Assembly: GCA_050249695.1 (NCBI GenBank)
Contig: JBFWQA010000001.1
Span: 372,001-436,000 of the forward strand
Direction of reading: 5' to 3'
DNA length: 64,000 bases
Source of the DNA: JACKJP01 sp050249695
Lineage (GTDB): Bacteria > Pseudomonadota > Alphaproteobacteria > Rhizobiales > Tepidamorphaceae
The notes below the pieces were generated by a model. It was given only the letters and a program-made list of their open reading frames with translations. It ran no database searches and was not told where the DNA came from. Of this stretch, positions 58,710 through 64,000 are shown in pieces; positions within the stretch are counted from its first letter, which is position 1; each line of letters begins with the position of its first letter. Position numbers and translations under genes: made by a program.

Positions 58710-59882
58710 TCAGCGCCGCTCGGTGGGTCGCTTGATGTTCTTGGGCAGGATGTCGCGCGCGATGATCTGTTTCATGACCTCCACGCTGCCGCCGCCGATC
58801 CGCGTGAAGCGCGCGTCCACGAAGGCGCGGGCGATGGGGTAGTCCATGATGTATCCCCAGCCACCGAACAGCTGCAGGCACTGGTCCGCGACCCGTCCCT
58901 GAAGCTCCGCCGTCGTGAGTTTCAGCGCGGCCGCGTCGACCGCGTTCAGTTCCCCCTTCACATGCAATTCGATGCACCGGTCGAGAAAGACCCGTTGGGC
59001 GAGTATCTCCGCATGCATCTCCGCGAGCTTGAACTGGGTGTTCTGAAAGTCCGCGACCGTCTGCCCGAAAATCTCGCGCTGGCTTGTATAGTCGATGGTC
59101 CATTCCAGTGCGGCTTCCGACGAGGTGACCGCCCGGATGGCCTGCAACAGGCGTTCCTGCGCCAGTTCCTGCATCAGTACGTAGAAGCCCTTGCCTTCCT
59201 GCCCGAGCAGATTTTCCGCGGGGATTTTCATGTCCGCGAAAAACAGTTCCGCGGTGTCCTGGGCCTTCGCGCCGATCTTGTCGAGCGCGCGTCCGCGCGA
59301 GAAGCCTTCCGTCGCCGTCTCGACGATGAGCAGGCTGACGCCGCGGGCGCCGGCCGTCGGGTCGGTCTTGCAGGCCAGGACAAGGATGTCGGCGCCGATG
59401 CCGTTGGTGATGAAGACCTTCTGGCCGTTGACGACGTAATAGTCGCCCTCGCGGCGGGCGCTGGTCTTCAGGGCGGCGAGGTCGCTGCCGCCGGAAGGCT
59501 CCGTCATCCCGACCGCGGCGACCATCTCGCCGGTCGCCATTTTCGGCAGATATTTGCGCTTCTGGGCCTCGGTGCCGTGTTTGTAGATATAGGGAGCGAC
59601 GATATCCGACTGGAGGTAGAAGGCAGGCGCCAGCGCGCCGGCGCGGGCCATCTCCTCGTTGAGTACCGTTGCGTGCAGGAAGTCGCCGCCTGGCCCGCCA
59701 TATTCCTCAGGTATCGTGCAGCAGAGGAAGCCGGCGGCGCCGGCCTTGAGCCAGATATCCCGCGGAACGATTCCGTCCTTTTCCCACTGCCGGTAGTGGG
59801 GCGTGATCTCATCGGCGATGAATCGCCTCGCCGCATCGCGGAACATCTCGTGTTCCTCGCCGAAGATCGTGCGCGGGATCAT
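58710..59882 (-). CDS. acyl-CoA dehydrogenase, LCAD-like
   Basis: The 390-residue protein has the full acyl-CoA dehydrogenase pattern: I-P-E-E-Y-G-G, G-M-T-E-P-S-G-G-S-D, F-I-T-N-G and R-E-I-F-G-Q-T-V. The base is a helix-G glutamate (E243 in A-Q-E-R-L-L), as in LCAD and IVD. The C-terminal loop reads R-I-G-G-G-S without Glu. A straightforward homomeric flavoenzyme with long or branched acyl-CoA preference is likely. The palindrome at 59913 lies 31 bases upstream of its ATG. Confidence 0.9.
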   Translation of the reverse strand: MIPRTIFGEEHEMFRDAARRFIADEITPHYRQWEKDGIVPRDIWLKAGAAGFLCCTIPEEYGGPGGDFLHATVLNEEMARAGALAPAFYLQSDIVAPYIYKHGTEAQKRKYLPKMATGEMVAAVGMTEPSGGSDLAALKTSARREGDYYVVNGQKVFITNGIGADILVLACKTDPTAGARGVSLLIVETATEGFSRGRALDKIGAKAQDTAELFFADMKIPAENLLGQEGKGFYVLMQELAQERLLQAIRAVTSSEAALEWTIDYTSQREIFGQTVADFQNTQFKLAEMHAEILAQRVFLDRCIELHVKGELNAVDAAALKLTTAELQGRVADQCLQLFGGWGYIMDYPIARAFVDARFTRIGGGSVEVMKQIIARDILPKNIKRPTERR

Positions 59883-59912
59883 GCGTTTTACTCCTCCCTG
59901 AGATGGATGACG

Positions 59913-59926
59913 GTACTCACAGGTAC
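59913..59926. promoter_or_regulatory. GTAC-N6-GTAC palindrome, site 9
   Basis: GTACTCACAGGTAC lies 31 bases upstream of the minus-strand acyl-CoA dehydrogenase gene, overlapping where its promoter or early transcript would be. It shares TAC-N6-GTA with the other sites. Confidence 0.5.
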
Positions 59927-60021
59927 ATAAATATCCTAATAGTGTTCAATATGTTTTTTCCGGTATCGTCTTGCCGGTCGTGGTGGCGCCGGCGCCAGCT
60001 TGACGCATGTGGAAAATGCAA

Positions 60022-60035
60022 ATACCAATTGGTAA
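60022..60035. promoter_or_regulatory. ATAC-N6-GTAA palindrome, site 10
   Basis: ATACCAATTGGTAA contains the perfect 12-base palindrome TACCAATTGGTA. It lies in the divergent region between the dehydrogenase gene and the flavin monooxygenase gene, about 140 bases before the latter, in an AT-rich stretch. Confidence 0.6.
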
Positions 60036-60177
60036 TCTTTTCTTCTCGCCGGTTCGAAGGCGGTGTCGGGCGGTTGCGCGGATCGCGGGGGCGAGGCGCG
60101 GAGAAGTGACCGGGATTATTAGGTAAGGCGCGAAAGCAGCGCGTGGGAGGCAACCCGCGCGCTTTGGGAGGTTGACG

Positions 60178-61527
60178 GTGAATAATAAGCACTTCGCGGT
60201 AATCGGAGCCGGCGCGGGAGGGCTTTGCGCGGCAAAGAACCTCCTCGCCAAGGGCATCGAGGTGACCATTTTCGAGATGGGCTCGCGCATTGGCGGCCTG
60301 TGGGTCTACGACAATGACAGCGGCCGCAGCCCGGCCTATCGCTCGCTCCATATCAACTCCGAGGCCAAGGTCAGCTCCTATATCGATTTCCCTTTTCCGG
60401 AGGGAACGCCTCTCTATCCCGACACCCGGCAGATGGAGCAGTACTTCAACGAATATGCGGATCATTTCGATCTGCGTCGCCGCATCCGCTTCAAAAGCGA
60501 GGTGGTGGCCATCGATCAGGACGGGGAGGGCGTGCGCGTAACGCTCAGGGACGGCAAGAGCGAACGTTTCGACGGCATCGTCATCGCGTCGGGTCATCAG
60601 AGCATCCCGCGCGAGCGCCCGAAGGAAATCGAGGGCTTCACGGGCGAGTATATCCATTCCGGTATATATCGCGTGCCCGAGCCCTATACGGGCAAGCGGG
60701 TGCTGGTGATCGGCCCCGGCAATAGCGGCGTCGATATCGCGGCCGATTTGTGCACGGTCACCGAAATGACCTATCTGGTGGCGCGCAACCCGGTTCTCAT
60801 CATGCCGCGGCTCATGTTCGGGGTGCCGAATTCCCGAATCCTGATGAAGGTCGAGAAGCCCTGGCTGCCCTGGAGCCTGCGCGTCAAGCTTCGCATCCTG
60901 GTGACGCGGATCTTCCACGGCCGGATGGAGCAGTGGGGCTTCCGTACGCCCACCGGACGCACGCATCCGATCAGCCATCCGACGCTGATTTCCCATATTG
61001 CCTGGGAGCGCATCAAAGCCAAGCCGGGCATCGATCACGTGGACGGGAAGACGGTACACTTCGTCGACGGCACGACCGCCGAGGTCGACGCCATCATCGG
61101 CGCGATCGGCTATCACACCGATCTGCCCTTCATGCCGGAGGGCACAGATCCGATTCATGACTCGCGCGTCGATCTCTACAACCGGATCGTTCATCCCCGG
61201 CTCTCCAATGTCTTCTTCGTCGGTCTGTTCGATGCCTCGGGCGGCAGCAACATCCGGATGATGGACGATCAGTCCGAATATGTCGCGGCCATCGCCAGCG
61301 GCGCGGTCCGGTTGCCCGCCAGGGAGGAGATGCTACGGCGCATCGACGAGGATATCGCCTATCAGCGCCGCCAGTATCCGCACACGCATCGCTACATGCT
61401 TGAGCTGGATCCGATCAGGTACCGCAAGAATCTGGCCCGCGACTACGCCGATAGCGGCATTCGCCGGCAGCCCGCCGTCCCGTTGACGGAACGCCCCGCG
61501 CGTCCGGACTACGCGGTCGCCGGCTGA
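60178..61527 (+). CDS. flavin-containing monooxygenase (FMO/Baeyer-Villiger-type)
   Basis: The 449-residue protein has an FAD motif (V-I-G-A-G-A-G-G-L), the FMO fingerprint F-T-G-E-Y-I-H-S-G-I-Y near residue 155 and an NADPH-binding motif V-I-G-P-G-N-S-G near 178. Such enzymes oxygenate soft nucleophiles or ketones. A ketone is the expected product of the retro-aldol step in this island, so Baeyer-Villiger oxidation to an ester or lactone is an attractive but unproven role. The GTG at 60178, with GGGAGG 6 bases upstream, is chosen over TTG 60172. Confidence 0.87.
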   Translation: MNNKHFAVIGAGAGGLCAAKNLLAKGIEVTIFEMGSRIGGLWVYDNDSGRSPAYRSLHINSEAKVSSYIDFPFPEGTPLYPDTRQMEQYFNEYADHFDLRRRIRFKSEVVAIDQDGEGVRVTLRDGKSERFDGIVIASGHQSIPRERPKEIEGFTGEYIHSGIYRVPEPYTGKRVLVIGPGNSGVDIAADLCTVTEMTYLVARNPVLIMPRLMFGVPNSRILMKVEKPWLPWSLRVKLRILVTRIFHGRMEQWGFRTPTGRTHPISHPTLISHIAWERIKAKPGIDHVDGKTVHFVDGTTAEVDAIIGAIGYHTDLPFMPEGTDPIHDSRVDLYNRIVHPRLSNVFFVGLFDASGGSNIRMMDDQSEYVAAIASGAVRLPAREEMLRRIDEDIAYQRRQYPHTHRYMLELDPIRYRKNLARDYADSGIRRQPAVPLTERPARPDYAVAG

Positions 61528-61680
61528 GCGGTTCTTGACGGCCGGCAGCAATGACGGTCCGTCCCGAAGAAGGCCGCCAGAATGCGAGAGAAGGAAACCA
61601 GGGGCACACGCGTTTCACGGTAACCGTGACGTCATCACCCTGACGCTGATCGACCTGGCGTTTCGTCGGGCAATCGAAGC

Positions 61681-61710
61681 GCGGGGATGGCACGCCATCC
61701 CCGCTTTTTT
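61681..61710 (+). terminator. intrinsic terminator after the flavin monooxygenase gene
   Basis: GCGGGGATGG and CCATCCCCGC pair in a 10-base stem around CACG and are followed by six T residues. It lies 154 bases after the monooxygenase stop and just before the end of the convergent dehydrogenase gene. Confidence 0.88.
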
Positions 61711-61718
61711 GCCGCTCC

Positions 61719-62672
61719 TCAATCCGTCTCGCCGTGGCCGCCATAGCCGCGCCGCGCTTTCAGGATACGCACCAGGGCTTCGTCCCGCTTGCGAGTCATT
61801 TCGACCGCCGGAGCGTCGCCGACCTCTCGCTTGATCTGTCCAATGACTGTCGCGACAAGCGCGGCATCCACCTCCGGCTCGCCGAGATCGGGCCACCAGC
61901 TTTGCATCGCCGGTTGCAGGTGGTGCATGAAATAGTCGATGCCGCCTTCGCCGCCCGCCATGTGGTGCACCGCGCCCGGCCCGTTCAGCGCCCAGCGCAG
62001 GCCCGGGCCGTTGGCGATCGCGATGTCGACATCCTCCATCGTCGCGATGCCGCGCTGCACCGCGCTCAACGCTTCGCGCCAAAGCGCCGATTGCAGTCGG
62101 CTGACGAGATGGCCGGGGACTTCCTTGCGCACATGGATCGGCTTCTTGCCGAGCCTGCGGTAGAACGCCATCGCCGCCTCGATCGTCTCTGCCGATGTCT
62201 CCTTTCCGCCGACCACTTCGACCGCCGGCGTCAGATGCGGCGGATGGAACGGATGGCCGACGACATAGCGCCCGGGATGCCGGCAGCCCTGCTGCAGCAG
62301 GCTCATCGCTATGCCCGATGTGCTCGATGCGATGATGACCTCGGGCGAAGCGACTTCCCCGATTCGTCGCAGCACTGCGCGCTTCAGCTCGGGGCGTTCC
62401 GGCAGGTTTTCCTGAACGAATTCGCTCCCTGCCACCGCCTGATCCGGATCCACGTTGAAGGTCCAGTTTTCCGGGGATGCCGACGCGGCAAGGCCGAGTT
62501 CCGTCAGCGCCGGCCACGCCGCGGCTATGGCATCGGCGGTCCGCCGCTCGCCATCGGGGTCGGTATCGCAGACCCTGACCCTCAAGCCCCTCGACAGGTA
62601 GAAGGCTGCCCAGCTTGCCCCGATCGTCCCCGCGCCGACCACGGCGACGATGTTTATGTCGTTTTCCTTCAT
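61719..62672 (-). CDS. 3-hydroxyacyl-CoA dehydrogenase-family protein (L-carnitine dehydrogenase/lambda-crystallin-like)
   Basis: The 317-residue protein has an NAD fold V-G-A-G-T-I-G-A-S-W, with an aspartate (C-D-T-D) selecting NAD. It continues with S-S-T-S-G, the catalytic region G-H-P-F-H-P-P-H-L with H and E (A-V-E-V-V), and N-G-P-G-L-R-W. The proline/histidine-rich motif and length resemble L-carnitine dehydrogenases more than beta-oxidation HADH. It would oxidise a 3-hydroxy acid or 3-hydroxyacyl-CoA. It is divergent from the VOC gene across 130 bases. Confidence 0.86.
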   Translation of the reverse strand: MKENDINIVAVVGAGTIGASWAAFYLSRGLRVRVCDTDPDGERRTADAIAAAWPALTELGLAASASPENWTFNVDPDQAVAGSEFVQENLPERPELKRAVLRRIGEVASPEVIIASSTSGIAMSLLQQGCRHPGRYVVGHPFHPPHLTPAVEVVGGKETSAETIEAAMAFYRRLGKKPIHVRKEVPGHLVSRLQSALWREALSAVQRGIATMEDVDIAIANGPGLRWALNGPGAVHHMAGGEGGIDYFMHHLQPAMQSWWPDLGEPEVDAALVATVIGQIKREVGDAPAVEMTRKRDEALVRILKARRGYGGHGETD

Positions 62673-62802
62673 GCCCTTCTTCCCCGCTTGCCGGACTTGC
62701 CGTATCGCACGCGGCCAGGTCCGCTTTCGATTGACACGCTACAGCATGTTGGCTAACTATCCAGTAGAATTATACACCAGTGGGTCATTAAGGGAGGTCC
62801 CC

Positions 62803-63225
62803 ATGAAAATCTGGTTTCATCACCTCAATGTCTGCTCCGCCCAGCAGCCGGAAATGGACAGATTCTACCGCGACCTCCTGCTGATGGATGAAGTGCCGGG
62901 CATGGATACGCGGCGCGTCGGCATGAAGGACTACGCCGGCCAGACGACATATCTCACCGACGGTGAAGTCCAGTTCCACATGTCGGAGAAGGATCACCTT
63001 GTCGGCGTGCGCACCGGCCATCCGGTCAATCCGCTCGACCGCGGACACATTGCGTTCCGCACGGACGACCTCGCTTCCTTCAAGAAGCTGCTCGACGAGA
63101 AGGGCGTTCCCTATTCCCACTACGGACAGTGGGCGATGGGCGATTTCGACCAGGTGTTCTTCTTCGATCCGGCCGGCAACGTCATCGAGGTTCACGAGGT
63201 CCGCGAGCACAAGGCGCGCGACTGA
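62803..63225 (+). CDS. VOC-family (glyoxalase/extradiol dioxygenase-like) protein
   Basis: The 140-residue protein starts with I-W-F-H-H-L-N-V-C and has H-I-A-F-R-T-D-D and N-V-I-E-V-H-E. Histidines and a glutamate are at the three metal-ligand positions. The small single-unit form suggests a dimeric metalloenzyme: lyase, isomerase or epimerase. A methylmalonyl-CoA epimerase-like role would fit propionate flow, but the sequence does not establish it. GGGAGG precedes the ATG at 62803. The upstream gap has only a weak version of the palindrome (ATACACCAGTGGGT). Confidence 0.83.
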   Translation: MKIWFHHLNVCSAQQPEMDRFYRDLLLMDEVPGMDTRRVGMKDYAGQTTYLTDGEVQFHMSEKDHLVGVRTGHPVNPLDRGHIAFRTDDLASFKKLLDEKGVPYSHYGQWAMGDFDQVFFFDPAGNVIEVHEVREHKARD

Positions 63226-63465
63226 AAAAGGTCCAACGTGTGGACCGTAGCACCGCCGAGCTTCACCAGCCCGCTAACGAGTACGATGAAACAGGATGAC
63301 GGCATCGCTCCGATGCCGTAGGTCTGTTGAATGCCAGTTTCGTTCAATGATAGCGGCGCTGGAGCTACGAGTCCCGGCCGGTTCCAGGCTGGCTAAGACC
63401 GTCTAAGCATGTCTAGGGGAGAAGAAACCAGGACCTGCACGGTCAAAGCCGCTACTCGCACTCGT
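63226..63465. other. intergenic stretch after the VOC gene
   Basis: These 240 bases hold a small imperfect hairpin, GGTCCA-ACGTG-TGGACC, near 63230-63246 without a T-run. No convincing gene is present. Composition is slightly AT-richer than the coding regions. Confidence 0.4.
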
Positions 63466-63810
63466 TCAGCTATCCGCCAATACGACAAAGACCTCACCAC
63501 CGAAGTCGATATTACCATCAGAATTGCTGATCTTCACGATGCGATTGTTATCGATATGGACGTAGCAGTTCCATTCCTCGTCGGTGTCTCGTCCGAGCTG
63601 GCATCGCTCGCAAGGGGTCGCGACCATACCATCGGCGACCACCTTCTTGAACCTTAGTCCCTCCGCAGTCACGGGAGCCCACCGCATTTCATCGCCCATT
63701 GCATAGGGATGTTGTCGGGGCTCTCCGTACCAGAACTGCACGTCTATTTGTTGCTGCATTCCGCATCGTGGGCAGGTCAGCCGGCCATGAATGTAATCGA
63801 CCAGCGCCAT
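63466..63810 (-). CDS. hypothetical protein with two CxxC (zinc-ribbon-like) motifs
   Basis: The 114-residue protein is not recognised. It has C-P-R-C near residue 13 and C-E-R-C near residue 67, which together could bind one zinc. It also has an aromatic-rich segment F-W-Y-G-E-P-R-Q-H-P-Y, followed by an acidic, beta-like C-terminal half. There is no signal peptide or membrane segment. GAGGTG lies upstream of the ATG. Its base composition is less GC-rich than the neighbouring catabolic genes. Confidence 0.6.
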   Translation of the reverse strand: MALVDYIHGRLTCPRCGMQQQIDVQFWYGEPRQHPYAMGDEMRWAPVTAEGLRFKKVVADGMVATPCERCQLGRDTDEEWNCYVHIDNNRIVKISNSDGNIDFGGEVFVVLADS

Positions 63811-63959
63811 CGGGCACCTCGGATCTTTCGATAATCACGAAGCGTCAATTTGCACGGCATGTTGGATAACCGCAAAGGCATTCGGGTCGCGTACACGAGG
63901 CAGGATGGAATTGAGGCGTGATGTTTGCGGCGACGGTCGGGAAACCGCCGCGCAACGCA

Positions 63960-64000
63960 TCAGAAATCGAACAGCTCGCTGAGGAAGGATTCCCGCTTCT
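63960..64000 (-). CDS. possible 3' end of a minus-strand gene cut by the right edge
   Basis: Reading the minus strand from the window edge gives K-R-E-S-F-L-S-E-L-F-D-F before a TGA stop. The hydrophobic/acidic ending looks like a genuine protein tail, but only twelve residues are available and no family can be assigned. Confidence 0.35.
   Translation of the reverse strand, partial: KRESFLSELFDF

Noticed and set aside
62772..62785. ATACACCAGTGGGT as another member of the palindrome family upstream of the VOC gene
   Set aside because: Only the left arm matches well and the right arm has two mismatches, so I did not count it as a site.
63409..63657. Plus-strand frame near the right end
   Set aside because: It overlaps the minus-strand CxxC protein, which has the better start signal and a more protein-like composition.
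1..64000. CRISPR arrays, insertion sequences, rRNA operons and riboswitches
   Set aside because: I saw no regularly spaced direct repeats, transposase-like proteins, terminal inverted repeats, rRNA sequence or recognisable riboswitch cores.

Overview
The window looks like chromosomal DNA of an alphaproteobacterium, probably a Hyphomicrobiales relative. The grounds are high GC, GTG/TTG starts, many TRAP transporters, an Inh-type lipocalin protein, a PmtA-like methyltransferase and dense ATGA-coupled operons. I see no transposase, phage gene, rRNA or CRISPR array. One tRNA gene (Gln, anticodon CTG) is present.

Region 1 (1-13.8 kb) is mixed housekeeping and envelope content: a small CDF-like membrane protein, a two-domain Inh-like secreted protein, a GntR/FCD regulator, tRNA-Gln, a DUF188 protein, a DAO-type oxidoreductase with a GT2 glycosyltransferase, DUF1810, an unknown multi-pass membrane protein, a GtrA/UGM-like pair, an SDR without its usual YxxxK, a VOC protein, a sirtuin, a PmtA-like methyltransferase and a BtuF-like protein.

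Region 2 (13.9-19.2 kb) is a self-contained uptake and activation operon: GntR/UTRA regulator, TRAP DctP-DctQ-DctM, cupin, and class III CoA transferase.

Region 3 (19.3-30.2 kb) is a leucine/isovalerate module. A TetR regulator diverges from methylcrotonyl-CoA carboxylase (both subunits), convergent with isovaleryl-CoA dehydrogenase and a fused indolepyruvate:ferredoxin oxidoreductase-type 2-oxoacid oxidoreductase. An Lrp regulator and an aldo/keto reductase follow.

Region 4 (30.3-63.2 kb) is a large acyl-CoA catabolic island. It has two TRAP systems, an acyl-CoA ligase, four class III CoA-transferase-superfamily proteins (two racemase-like), four thiolase-superfamily proteins that all lack the nucleophilic cysteine, two stand-alone DUF35 proteins and a crotonase. 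It also holds a nitronate-monooxygenase-type flavoprotein, an LCAD-like dehydrogenase, a flavin monooxygenase, an SMP-30 lactonase, a cyclase-family hydrolase, a 3-hydroxyacyl-CoA dehydrogenase and a VOC protein. At its centre (44.3-49.2 kb) lies a five-gene minus-strand operon whose contents match the mycobacterial igr steroid side-chain module (ChsE1/ChsE2, ChsH1/ChsH2, Ltp2), which removes propionyl-CoA from an alpha-methyl-branched acyl-CoA. A racemase gene diverges from it. No steroid-ring genes are visible, so the substrate may be a steroid or bile-acid side chain, an isoprenoid acid or another alpha-methyl-branched carboxylate.

A short palindrome, ATAC-N6-GTAT with variants, recurs in most promoter regions of Region 4: near 30.33, 33.66, 36.78, 43.01, 49.22, 51.80, 55.41, 57.43, 59.91 and 60.02 kb. 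I saw none in the intergenic regions I read in the first 30 kb. The only regulator in the island is a TetR protein at 42.3 kb, so I infer a single local regulon tying transporters, activation, epimerisation, dehydrogenation, hydration and retro-aldol cleavage together. All functions are read from sequence alone.
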